Assembly (NCBI GenBank): GCA_965248075.1
Contig: CBDFIL010000003.1
Location: 2,604,001 to 2,668,000 of the forward strand
Source: VXNE01 sp965248075
GTDB taxonomy: Bacteria > Pseudomonadota > Gammaproteobacteria > Pseudomonadales > Azotimanducaceae
DNA length: 64,000 bases
Reading direction: 5' to 3'
Shown here piece after piece: positions 1 to 7,854 of this stretch (within the stretch, counting starts at the first letter, position 1; the number at the start of each line of letters is the position of its first letter). The position numbers and the translations under genes were made by a program. The notes below the pieces were generated by a model that ran no database searches, was not told where the DNA came from, and saw only the letters and a list, made by a program, of their open reading frames with translations.

Positions 1-125
1 CCGGAGCCGAGGGCCTCGACCTTGATGACGTCGGCGCCCATCAGCGCCAGCTGGTAAGTGCAGAGCGGGCCCGCATGGACATGGGTGAAGTCGATCACGC
101 GGATGCCGGCCAGCAGGTCGGTCAT
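1..125 (-). CDS. CaiB/BaiF-type CoA-transferase, N-terminus only (runs off the window)
   Basis: Only the first 41 codons are present; the gene continues beyond position 1. The translation begins MTDLLAGIRVIDFTHVHAGP and continues to ADVIKVEALGSG. This is the usual opening of type III (CaiB/BaiF) CoA-transferases: a 'G.RVIDFTHV.AGP' strand followed by 'GADVIKVE', the first half of the CoA-binding Rossmann-like fold. Family members move CoA between acyl-CoA donors and carboxylic acids. The substrate cannot be told from this fragment. It is transcribed leftwards, away from the secreted cyclase gene. Two more members of the family lie at 7855-10234. Confidence 0.85.
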   Translation of the reverse strand, partial: MTDLLAGIRVIDFTHVHAGPLCTYQLALMGADVIKVEALGS

Positions 126-256
126 GGAAGTCCCCTGTTGGAACACACGGAATCCTGGGAGCGTAAGCGACCGGGGGCGATTGTTCCATGCGTGTTCGGA
201 CGGGTGGATCGGTACCGCTTGCAGGGCGGCGGCGTGTTCGGCATGTTGGCGCGCCC

Positions 257-1129
257 ATGTACAGACGCTACGCAGCCCGTGACGGCGGTCGGACCGGTTC
301 GCACCCGGGCGGCCGGCGTCGACGCGCCTGGCACGTCTGCATCGGGTTGTTGGTGGCGGCCGTGCCAGCGGCGGGCGAAACGCTTTCGCCGCCCCCTGCC
401 GAATACGGCTATCGCGTCATGCGGAGCCTGCCCCACGACACCCAGGCGTCCACGCAGGGCCTCCTCATCCATGACGGACGCCTGTTCGAGAGCACCGGGG
501 GGTATGGCACTTCGACGGTCCGGGAAGTGGACCTCGAGACCGGGAAGGTGGTCCGCGAGCGTCGGCTGGCGGACGCTCTGTTCGGAGAAGGGCTCGCCCG
601 GGTCGGGGACCGGCTGGTACAGCTCACCTGGCGCGCCGGAGCGGGCTTCCTGTATGACCCGGACACCCTGCACCCGGTCGGCAGCTTCTCGTACGAGGGC
701 GAGGGTTGGGGACTCGCCTTTGACGGCGAACGCCTGGCCATGAGTGACGGGACGGCCACGCTGCGCTTCCTGGATCCCGGAACATTTCGGGAGACGCATC
801 GCGTCGATGTCGCCGGCCCCGACGGTCCGATCGCCGGTCTCAACGAGCTGGAGTTCGTCGGCGACGCGCTTTATGCCAACGTGTGGCGAACGGAGAGGGT
901 GGCCATCATCGATCCCGACAGCGGCGAGCTGCGCGGCTGGCTGCACCTCGACGGCATCCTGCCGGTGGTGTTCCGGCGGGAGGGCACCGCAGAGATGAAC
1001 GGCATCGCCTACGACGAGGCGGCCAATCGGCTGTTCGTCACGGGCAAACGGTGGCCGCGCGTCTTCGAGATCGAGATGCACGCCCTCGCGCCGCTGCCGG
1101 ACGAGCGGGGCGAAGCCACCGGCCCGTGA
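257..1129 (+). CDS. Glutaminyl-peptide cyclotransferase (plant/bacterial-type glutamine cyclase), secreted
   Basis: Converts N-terminal glutamine of peptides to pyroglutamate. The protein has the repeated blade pattern of the bacterial/plant cyclase beta-propeller: STQGLLIHDGRLFESTGGYG near the start, then LVQLTWRAGAGFLYD, GEGWGLAFDGERLAMSDG, LNELEFVGDALYANVW and MNGIAYDEAANRLFVTGKRW. About 290 residues is the usual family length. A basic stretch followed by HVCIGLLVAAVPAAGE looks like a signal peptide, so the enzyme is probably periplasmic. I start at the ATG at 257; an in-frame ATG at 188 adds 23 unremarkable residues, and neither has a strong ribosome-binding site. It stands alone and converges with the DUF3604 gene that follows. 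Confidence 0.88.
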   Translation: MYRRYAARDGGRTGSHPGGRRRRAWHVCIGLLVAAVPAAGETLSPPPAEYGYRVMRSLPHDTQASTQGLLIHDGRLFESTGGYGTSTVREVDLETGKVVRERRLADALFGEGLARVGDRLVQLTWRAGAGFLYDPDTLHPVGSFSYEGEGWGLAFDGERLAMSDGTATLRFLDPGTFRETHRVDVAGPDGPIAGLNELEFVGDALYANVWRTERVAIIDPDSGELRGWLHLDGILPVVFRREGTAEMNGIAYDEAANRLFVTGKRWPRVFEIEMHALAPLPDERGEATGP

Positions 1130-1160
1130 TGCGGCCGGTCGCGCCCGGCCGCATGGAGGG

Positions 1161-3143
1161 TCAGGCTTCGGGCTCGGATTCCGTCGCCGTGACTGCCTCC
1201 GGCGCCGGCCCATACCAGATGGGCGACGACCAGGCGCGCTCCTGGATGGCGGCGGCGAAGTCGTTGCGTGGCGCGACTCCGGCCCGGAGCGCATCCCAGG
1301 TGGACCAGCGACAGGTGGGGTTCTCCAGCACGCGCGCGTAGTAGAAGGCCGGTCTGGCGGGATCGAAGTCCGGATCCGTCCAGACGACCTGGAGCTCCGC
1401 CGCGCCCACGTCCGAACTGATGGCGCAGGTCTGGAAATCCACCGTCGCGCCGTTCGGCGGGCAGCGGTGCGTCTGCGGGTCGACCTGCAGGCCGTCCGAG
1501 CAGGCGACGTCGTAGACCATCTCGCTGGTCTCGTCGCCGTCCAGCCAGCCTTTCACGATCTGCAGACGCTGCAGCGGCGCCGCGAGCGGGTCCCGGGCCG
1601 CCCACGCCAGGAAGCTCGGGGCCATGCCGTCGGCTGGGGGCAGATCGCTGCCCATCGGGACGCCGCGGCGATACGCTTCGGCGACGAGTTCCGCGCTCCC
1701 TGTGTCGAGTCCGGCGAGGCCTTCGCCACCGAAGAAGCGTACGCGGATGCGGGTGCCGGAGGTGCCGAACGTTTCCTTGCGACGCATGGCGTCGAAGATC
1801 GAGGAACGCGTGTTCTCCTCGGCCCACACGCCGGCGAGGCCGGAGGCGCCGTTGGTGGTCGAGGTAGCGAAGCGGTACTCCCGCCCGCTGCCGTCGTCCA
1901 CGATCTCGACGCTGTCTGCGGAGATTTCCGGGTCCCCCTCCCAGGGCACGGAGCCGCGCCGGGCGGCCGAAGCCTGGTTCAGGCCGGCGGCGTCCCAGTA
2001 GGTTTCTTCCTTGAAGGAACCGGCCGCGACATGGGTGTCGCTCGACGCGATGAAGCCGAACTTGTAGGGATTCCCCACGCCTCCCGCGGCGATCTCGAGC
2101 CCGCGGCGCAACGCGTTGCGGACGTAGCTCCCCGCCGGTTCGCTGAGTATCCGGGTCGAGACGCGGTACGGCATGATCTCGAAGCCGGCCCACTCGTCGT
2201 TCGGGGAAAGTGCGGGATGGGTTTCCGACGTGCCCTTCGTCTGCGTCATCTCGATCGTGGACTCGTTGCGCATGCGCTGCTCGACGTAGGCGGCGTCGAT
2301 GGGTGTGGTGCGATCGAAGTAGGTGTACTCGAACATGCGCCCGCCGGAGCCGTTCATGTTGTGCGGGATCGACATGGCGTCGATGCCGGCGGCGCGCCAC
2401 TCGTCCATCCGATCCCAGAGATCCTCGGGGTTGAACGAGTCGAGTCGCGAGAACGGCGCGTCCGGCGCATCGTCGCCCCGAAACACGACGTTGCGGTGCA
2501 GGTTGTTGTAGATGCCGCCGGCGCCGGCGGAGGTGTATTCGTAGGCGATGAAGGCGGTATACGTGCCGGGGTCGTTGTGGCGATTGGCACTCGCGACGAT
2601 TTCGGCCCACGCGGAACGGACCACGTTCATGTCGAGGTGCGCGCGCACGGCGGGGTCGGCATCCGCCATGAAGCGGACGTAGGGCTGCATGGCGGTGAAG
2701 ATGCCGCGGCGCTCCTGCACCGTCCTTGCGGTACGCACGGTTTCGGCGGCCGGGTGGTTGTAGGCCGGCTGTTCGGGATCGAGCATGGCCGGCAGCATGC
2801 CGAGATAGTTGGCGTGATCGCTCACGCCGTGGAAATCGAGCGGCGTGTCGAGCTGCATGGTGAAGCCCGCCGGATGCTCGATGGGATTGCCCTTGGCGAA
2901 CTCGTGGGCCGCGTCCGGATCCGCGCGCGTGCCGAACACGAACGCGTCGTACGAGTATTGCGTGTGGACGTGGAGGTCGCCGAACAGGGCGGTGCGCTCG
3001 GGTACCGGGGCCAGGCCCGTCTCTTCGTCCGTCGTGCCGGCGACAGCCGCCGCCTCCTCTTCTTCCGGGGGCGCCTGTTCCGTCGGCTGCTCGCATCCCG
3101 AGATCAGTATTCCGCTGAGAAGCAGTAGCGCGATCCGTGCCAT
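1161..3143 (-). CDS. DUF3604 lipoprotein (PHP-like metal-dependent hydrolase candidate)
   Basis: 660-residue member of the DUF3604 family, whose function is not established. The start MARIALLLLSGILISGC is a lipoprotein signal with Cys17 in the lipobox, so the protein should be membrane-anchored outside the cytoplasm. An acidic linker (EEEE) leads to DLHVHT at 56-61, then GVSDHANYLG, NRHNDPGTYTAFIAYEY, SIPHNMNGSGG, GTSETHPALSPNDEWAGFE and ASSDTHV. The protein ends in the family signature NPTCRWSTWDALR...QERAWSSPIWYGP. The His/Asp spacing resembles the metal ligands of the PHP superfamily (inference). The open frame extends far upstream to 4412, but that is antisense to the ATPase remnant, and the start at 3143 gives the signal peptide. 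It is the only copy outside the 20-37 kb island. Confidence 0.9.
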   Translation of the reverse strand: MARIALLLLSGILISGCEQPTEQAPPEEEEAAAVAGTTDEETGLAPVPERTALFGDLHVHTQYSYDAFVFGTRADPDAAHEFAKGNPIEHPAGFTMQLDTPLDFHGVSDHANYLGMLPAMLDPEQPAYNHPAAETVRTARTVQERRGIFTAMQPYVRFMADADPAVRAHLDMNVVRSAWAEIVASANRHNDPGTYTAFIAYEYTSAGAGGIYNNLHRNVVFRGDDAPDAPFSRLDSFNPEDLWDRMDEWRAAGIDAMSIPHNMNGSGGRMFEYTYFDRTTPIDAAYVEQRMRNESTIEMTQTKGTSETHPALSPNDEWAGFEIMPYRVSTRILSEPAGSYVRNALRRGLEIAAGGVGNPYKFGFIASSDTHVAAGSFKEETYWDAAGLNQASAARRGSVPWEGDPEISADSVEIVDDGSGREYRFATSTTNGASGLAGVWAEENTRSSIFDAMRRKETFGTSGTRIRVRFFGGEGLAGLDTGSAELVAEAYRRGVPMGSDLPPADGMAPSFLAWAARDPLAAPLQRLQIVKGWLDGDETSEMVYDVACSDGLQVDPQTHRCPPNGATVDFQTCAISSDVGAAELQVVWTDPDFDPARPAFYYARVLENPTCRWSTWDALRAGVAPRNDFAAAIQERAWSSPIWYGPAPEAVTATESEPEA

Positions 3144-3184
3144 GACCCTACCTCGTTCGATTCGTTCGCTTCGGAGTGTGTCGG

Positions 3185-4298
3185 ATGTTGGTGGGCGGGC
3201 GCAAGCAGGTGGGGACGCTGGCGCTCGCCATCGGCGCAGGTCGCGACGCCGTGTACCTCGATCTGGAGGATCGCGACGACCGTACTCGCCTCGACGAACC
3301 CGTGCTGTTTCCTGCAGAGTTTCGAAGATCGGCTCGTGATCCTGGACGAGATCCACCGTGTCCCGGTCCTGTTCCCGACCCTCCGCGGGGTCATCGATGC
3401 AGGCCGCCGGCGGGGCAAGGGAGTGGGCCGTTTTCTCATACTTGGCTCGGCATCCGTCGATCTGCTGCGGCAGGCGGGCGAGTCGCTCGCGGGTCGGATT
3501 GCATACCTCGATCTCGTTCCATTCTCCGGGCTTGAGGTGGACGATTCGCGCTCCGCACGAGAGCGGCTCTGGGTGCGCGGAGGGTTTCCCGGAAGCTACC
3601 TGGCGGTGGATGACGCTTCGAGCGTGGCCTGGAGAAAGGACTTCATCCGCACGTATCTGGAACGGGATGTCGCCACTTTCGGCCCACGCATTCCGGCGGC
3701 GTCCCTGGAACGGCTCTGGACCATGCTCGCGCATCGCTAGGGGGCGCTGCTGAATGCCTCGGCGCTGGCACGCGCCCTGGAGACGAGTCCGCAGTCCGTG
3801 ACCCGCTACGTGGACCTGCTCGTCGATCTGCTTCTTGTCCGTCGACTGCCCCCATGGCATGCCAATGTCGGCAAGCGCCTCGTCAAGTCTCCGAAGGTCT
3901 ATGTACGCGACAGCGGGCTGGTGCATGCGTTGCTTGGCATCGCGGACCTGGGGCAACTCGCGGGACACCCGGTGGTCGGTCAGAGCTGGGAGGGCTTCGT
4001 CACGGAGACCTTGCTGTCCGTCCTTCCCTGGCGGTCCTCGGCGTCGTTCTATCGGACGCGCGCCGGCGCTGAAGTCGACCTGATCCTCGAACACGGCGAC
4101 GGGGAGTTGTGGGCCGTCGAGATCAAGCGGTCGCTCGCAGCCAGGGTCAGTCGGGGATTCCACGAGGCCTGTGCGGATCTGAAGCCCGCTCAGGCGTTCG
4201 TCGTGCATGCCGGCGAAAACCGATTCCCCATCTCGGCGAGCTGCGAGGGCATCGGCCTGCGTGAGCTGGCCGAGATGCTTCGGGCGCGAGACCCATAG
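3185..4298 (+). pseudogene. DUF4143-type AAA ATPase, degraded
   Basis: Homologous to the AAA-ATPase/DUF4143 family, proteins of uncertain function often found beside toxin-antitoxin genes. Three lesions are visible. The first reading block (MLVGGRKQVGTLALAIGAGR...) has lost the GKT of Walker A. A frameshift near 3305-3312 is needed to join LDEPVLF to SFEDRLVILDEIHRVPVLFP (Walker B, ILDE). An in-frame TAG at 3738-3740 splits LAHR from GALLNASALARALETSPQSV. The rest of the DUF4143 domain is then open to 4298, including EVDLILEHGDGELWAVEIK, the nuclease-like strand of the C-terminal domain. It begins divergently about 40 bp from the DUF3604 start. A second family member at 13463-14594 is also broken. 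Confidence 0.85.
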
Positions 4299-4339
4299 CC
4301 GAAAGGTGCGATAGCATCGTCGGCCTTTCGGGAGACGAC

Positions 4340-5101
4340 ATGAGCGAAACAGACGAGCCGCGCGTGGCGATCGTGACGGGGGCGGGTAGTGGCGTCGGCA
4401 AGGCGTCGGCACTTGCGTTGCTGGCAGACGGGTATGCGGTCGCGCTTGCCGGCCGGCGCGAGGAGCGACTACAGGAGGTGGCTGGGGAATCGGGCGCCGG
4501 CGGCCGCGCCCTGGTCGTGCCCACCGACGTGAGCGATGCGGACTCCATCGGTAACCTTTTCGCGGCCACGAAGGCGCGGTTCGGGCGTCTCGATCTGCTG
4601 TTCAACAACGCCGGCCGCGGGGCGGCTCCGGTGCCGCTCGAGGACCTCGCCCTCGACAAGTGGCGCCAAGTCGTGGACGTCAACCTCACCGGGGCCTTCA
4701 TCTGCACCCAGGAGGCGTTCCGCATGATGAAGGCGCAGAACCCGTCCGGTGGCCGCATCATCAACAACGGCTCCATCTCGGCGCACACGCCCCGACCGAA
4801 CTCGGCGCCGTACACGGCGACCAAGCACGGCATGACGGGGCTCACCAAGGCGACGGCGCTCGACGGCCGCCCGCACAACATCGCCTGCGGGCAGATCGAC
4901 ATCGGCAACGCGTACACCGACATGACCGCGCGCATGGGCGACGGGGTACCGCAGCCGGACGGCTCGATGCGGCCGGAAGCGACCATGGACGTCGACAACG
5001 TGGCGCGCGCGGTGGTCTACATGGCGAACCTGCCGCTCGACGCCAACGTGCTGTTCATGACGGTCATGGCGACGCAGATGCCGTTCGTCGGCCGCGGGTA
5101 G
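4340..5101 (+). CDS. Short-chain dehydrogenase/reductase (SDR)
   Basis: 253-residue classical-type SDR, an NAD(P)-dependent oxidoreductase. The cofactor-binding glycine motif is TGAGSGVGKASAL near residue 14, the structural motif is NNAGRG, and the active-site Ser is in NNGSISAHTPRPNSAPYTATKHGMTGL with the Tyr-x-x-x-Lys pair (YTATK). The C-terminal part is less typical: after GQIDIGNAYTDMT it ends VLFMTVMATQMPFVGRG rather than with the common 'DGG' strand, as in SDRs of the 'VMATQMPFVGRG' subgroup. GGAG five bases before the ATG supports the start. It stands alone between the ATPase remnant and vapBC. Substrate unknown. Confidence 0.93.
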   Translation: MSETDEPRVAIVTGAGSGVGKASALALLADGYAVALAGRREERLQEVAGESGAGGRALVVPTDVSDADSIGNLFAATKARFGRLDLLFNNAGRGAAPVPLEDLALDKWRQVVDVNLTGAFICTQEAFRMMKAQNPSGGRIINNGSISAHTPRPNSAPYTATKHGMTGLTKATALDGRPHNIACGQIDIGNAYTDMTARMGDGVPQPDGSMRPEATMDVDNVARAVVYMANLPLDANVLFMTVMATQMPFVGRG

Positions 5102-5135
5102 CGGTAGCGCGTGCGTGCGGTTCGCTCGTGGGAAG

Positions 5136-5161
5136 GTGTATGGTTTCTGCTATCCATACAC
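5136..5161. promoter_or_regulatory. Inverted repeat upstream of vapBC, candidate autoregulatory operator
   Basis: Perfect 8-bp arms GTGTATGG (5136-5143) and CCATACAC (5154-5161) separated by 10 bp, ending 13 bp before the antitoxin start. VapBC complexes usually repress their own promoter through such dyads. The binding itself is inference. Confidence 0.5.
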
Positions 5162-5174
5162 ATCCGGTGCTGGC

Positions 5175-5369
5175 GTGCGCACGAACATTGTCATCAACGA
5201 CGAGCTGCTCAAAGGTGCGATGCGTGCAACGGGGGCACGGACCAAACGTGAGGTCGTCGAGTTGGGGCTGGCCTCGCTGATCAGGTTGAAGGAGCAGGAA
5301 CAGATCCGCGGACTCCGAGGGAAGTTGCGCTGGACCGGTGATCTCGAGGAGATGAGACGCGACGGATGA
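5175..5369 (+). CDS. vapB: VapB-type antitoxin
   Basis: 64-residue antitoxin starting at GTG: VRTNIVINDELLKGAMRATG, then TKREVVELGLASLIRLKEQE. This is the ribbon-helix-helix layout of VapB antitoxins that pair with PIN toxins: a DNA-binding strand, two helices, then a toxin-neutralising tail RGLRGKLRWTGDLEEMRRDG. The stop codon overlaps the toxin start by four bases (ATGA), so the two are translationally coupled. A palindrome lies just upstream. An in-frame start at 5115 would place the dyad inside the coding region and adds atypical sequence, so I prefer 5175. Confidence 0.85.
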   Translation: MRTNIVINDELLKGAMRATGARTKREVVELGLASLIRLKEQEQIRGLRGKLRWTGDLEEMRRDG

Positions 5370-5767
5370 TCCTGGTGGATTCCAGTGTCTGGATCGATTA
5401 TTTCAACGGATCGGCCACCCGCGAAACCGAGCGGCTTGACGGGTTGCTGGCAACCGACATCGCGGCAACCGGAGACCTGATACTCGCCGAGGTGCTCCAG
5501 GGTTTTCGCGACGATGCGCACTTTGCCGCCGCGAAACGAGCGCTGGCGGTGCTGCCTGCCTTCGACCTGCTGGGGCGAGAGCGCGCGTATCGTGCCGCGG
5601 ACCGGTCCCGTGAGCTTCGCAAGGCGGGGATCACGGTGCGGAAGACCGTCGAAGTGGTCATCGGCTCGTTTTGCATCGACGAAGGCTTGCCGTTGCTGTT
5701 CTCGGACAGGGATTTCCCGCCGATGGTGGAGTTGCTGGGTCTGGAGCGAGCGCTGCCCGAGCACTGA
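5366..5767 (+). CDS. vapC: VapC-type PIN-domain toxin
   Basis: 133-residue PIN-domain ribonuclease toxin. MILVDSSVWIDYFNGSAT carries the first acidic residue (Asp5), LILAEVLQGFRDD the conserved Glu, and LPLLFSDRDFPPM the last acidic cluster. The third acidic position, normally Asp in 'T.D..IA', reads TVEVVIGSF here, so it is Glu. It overlaps vapB by 4 bp. VapC toxins cut RNA, often initiator tRNA or rRNA; the target of this one is unknown. Length is normal and the gene looks intact. Confidence 0.9.
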   Translation: MILVDSSVWIDYFNGSATRETERLDGLLATDIAATGDLILAEVLQGFRDDAHFAAAKRALAVLPAFDLLGRERAYRAADRSRELRKAGITVRKTVEVVIGSFCIDEGLPLLFSDRDFPPMVELLGLERALPEH

Positions 5768-5883
5768 CGGCGGTGATACGTTCAGATGCTGGCACACCGG
5801 TTCCCCGTACCGTCGCAGTGGCAGCCGATACCGCGCCAGCAGGTTGAACTGGGCGGCGCGGGGCAAGCCATTGCCATGACGGG

Positions 5884-6132
5884 TCAGCTCAGGGGTAGGT
5901 GCTCCGGGGCGACGAGCACCTCGATGGCGCGGGCTTGTCCAGGCGTGCGTTTCAGGAGGCCGCGCCGCTCCAGGGTGAGCAACATCTGGTGAACGGTCGG
6001 CGGCGTGACCCGGAAGAAGCGGCTTAGGTCGGCCTGCGCCGGCGGGCGTCTGTGGACCTTCGTGTAGGCATGAATGAACGCCAGGTACTCTCCTTGCCGT
6101 TCCGTGAATGGTGGGGGCGGGTTGCTTGGCAT
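5884..6132 (-). CDS. Small LexA/MarR-like winged-helix DNA-binding protein
   Basis: 82 residues: FTERQGEYLAFIHAYTKVHR, then RPPAQADLSRFFRVTPPTVH and QMLLTLERRGLLKR. This matches the N-terminal winged helix of LexA-type repressors (recognition helix around VTPPTVHQML), but there is no peptidase domain. Similar stand-alone proteins are common on mobile and accessory DNA. The ATG at 6132 has GAGGA eight bases upstream; the frame stays open further upstream but without family similarity. It probably acts as a small transcription regulator, target unknown. It lies downstream of the toxin and restriction remnants and is transcribed in the same direction. Confidence 0.7.
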   Translation of the reverse strand: MPSNPPPPFTERQGEYLAFIHAYTKVHRRPPAQADLSRFFRVTPPTVHQMLLTLERRGLLKRTPGQARAIEVLVAPEHLPLS

Positions 6133-6196
6133 GGTGCTCGTCCTCGGGGAGGGTGCACGACATCCTGCACCCTGATGATCTCGCGCAACAAGTCGT

Positions 6197-6394
6197 TCAC
6201 CATCCGGTTGGAGAAGGAGCGTTTCGAACCTGCCAGCGCCCAAGCCCCGCCAGTCCGCGATGGCGGTGCCCCGTGATGAGGACGCTCAGGAACAGGTCAG
6301 GCTCCGAGATGTCGGCGTACCAGGCGGCGACGCGCTGGTCGCATCGCCGCCCCTTGCGCACCTCGGAGATGACTTTCGTGTCGAGCAGATACAT
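6197..6394 (-). pseudogene. VapC-type PIN toxin, truncated remnant
   Basis: Begins like a PIN toxin, MYLLDTKVISEVRKGRRCDQ then RVAAWYADISEPDLFLSVLI, after which the frame turns to unrelated sequence (TGHRHRGLAGLGRW). The second residue pair of the usual 'DTNVISE' reads DTKVISE. All acidic residues beyond the first third are missing, so it cannot be an active nuclease. Its ATG overlaps the stop of the preceding reading frame (TGATG), as toxins do with their antitoxin. That frame ends ARAPLEGIDLVRASDVGRQV, which looks like the tail of a Phd-type antitoxin fused to the restriction remnant. Confidence 0.7.
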
Positions 6395-7763
6395 CAGAAG
6401 TCGACTTGGCGTCCGACGTCGGATGCGCGAACCAGATCAATCCCTTCAAGCGGTGCGCGTGCCAGCAACGTCTTCAAATCGGGTGCGTTGCGGCTAGTCC
6501 GCTTGGCGATGAACCGGGCCAGCTCCGCCTCCATGGCATGAACGTCGCGGAACTCCGCGAAGTCCCACCGACCGAAGGTCCCGAGCGCGTTCACGCCTGG
6601 GGCCCAGAACGCCCGCATCGCCTCCGCCTTGATCTTCGCGTCCTCGCCACGCCGCCCCTTCACTTCCGCGACGAGGTGGAGCGGATCGTCGCCGCCGTCG
6701 TCGATGCGGAGGATGAAGTCGGGCACATACCGGTGCGATCCCCCGCCCATTCGGTAGGGGACCGTTAAGCCCATGCCCTGGTTCTTCACGTAGGCGAGAA
6801 CCCTCGGATGTGCTTCGGCGACCCGGCAGAACTCCACCTCCCAGTCACTGTCGCAGATCGCCCAGTTGACGTGACACCGGGACGGGTCGGTGCGCCACCG
6901 GTTGGCCTTCGACGTGCGGAAGTCCACCTCCGCGGTCGAGCCCTTCGGGTTGTAGGCATCGAGGACGGCTCGAACGTGTTGCTCTCCGGTGGCGCCCGCG
7001 ATGGCGGCGTAGATACGTTCGCAGGCGTCGTCCGCGACGGTCGCGTAGAGCAGTTGCCCCGGTAGGGTACCGCCGGTGCAGACGAGGTAGCCCTCGTCGA
7101 GCCACTGGCGTGCGATGCGTTTCAGGTCGCCCAGGAGGTGCACCTTCGGGGACTCGTTGGCGGCTCGGAAGTGCTTGAACAGGAGGCGCCTGGCGAGTTG
7201 GAACGCCAAGCTCGCCGGACGCATGCCAGAGACGATCTCTGGTTTCAACTCCACGCCCTCGCCGAGGATGCCCTCGTTGCGCGTGCGGGTGGGGCCGACC
7301 AGGTCGGGCGTCAACGTGAGGGCCGAGTCTTCAGTGAAACGCGCCGTCAGGCGTTCTTCGGGCAGTTCGTAGGAATAGCCCTCGACGCGGGGGAAGACAA
7401 TGGCCAGGGTATCGCGTTCCGGGCGCACGGCGTGCACGTGGATGGTGTGGCGCGGCCTGATGGGCTTCACCACTACTGGCTCCGCCGTGAAGTCGAAGGG
7501 GATGCCGAGCACGTCGGCGTACTCCACGTTGAAGCGGCCTTCGGCGTTCGGTTCGTAGGATTGCCGGCGCAGTCCACGCCCGACGACCTGCTCGCAGAGC
7601 AACTGCGTTCCGAAGGCATCGGAACCGCGGTGACGAGCTTGGACGGGCGGCGCGAGTCGAGGACGGCACCGGTCGGCCTGCGGTCGTCGTCCAGTTCCCA
7701 ATGCCTCGCCGGCGCCTCGTAGGGCGAGTTGATGATGGGATTCTCGAAGAACTGGGCGGCCAT
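6394..7763 (-). pseudogene. Type III restriction enzyme Res subunit, internally deleted
   Basis: The first ~45 codons (MAAQFFENPIINSPYEAPAR, then HWELDDDRRPTGAV) are the start of a type III Res/DEAD helicase. Near 7630 the frame jumps straight to the last helicase motif (FGTQLLCEQVVGRGLRRQSY, motif VI) and then the C-terminal half. The ATPase core with motifs I-V is gone, and the two parts are in different frames. The tail keeps a nuclease-like region: YVPDFILRIDDGGDD, then LHLVAEVKGRRGEDAKIKAE (PD...EVK). The last 25 residues look like an antitoxin tail. No mod methyltransferase gene is in the window. This is the remains of a defence system, not a working enzyme. Confidence 0.8.
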
Positions 7764-7854
7764 CGACGGTTGGGCGACACTGCGCTCCCGGCGGGACGAA
7801 CCGCAGGCCTACGCGAGGGCTCGCCTGTCGTGCTACCTGGCGCTGACGCAGCGG

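Noticed and set aside
3738..3740. In-frame TAG in the ATPase remnant as pyrrolysine
   Set aside because: The gene already has a frameshift and a destroyed Walker A, and CAG-to-TAG decay explains the stop. Nothing suggests a pyrrolysine system.
3144..4412. Upstream extension of the DUF3604 frame to position 4412
   Set aside because: The extra 423 codons are antisense to the ATPase remnant, show no family similarity, and would bury the lipoprotein signal that starts at 3143.
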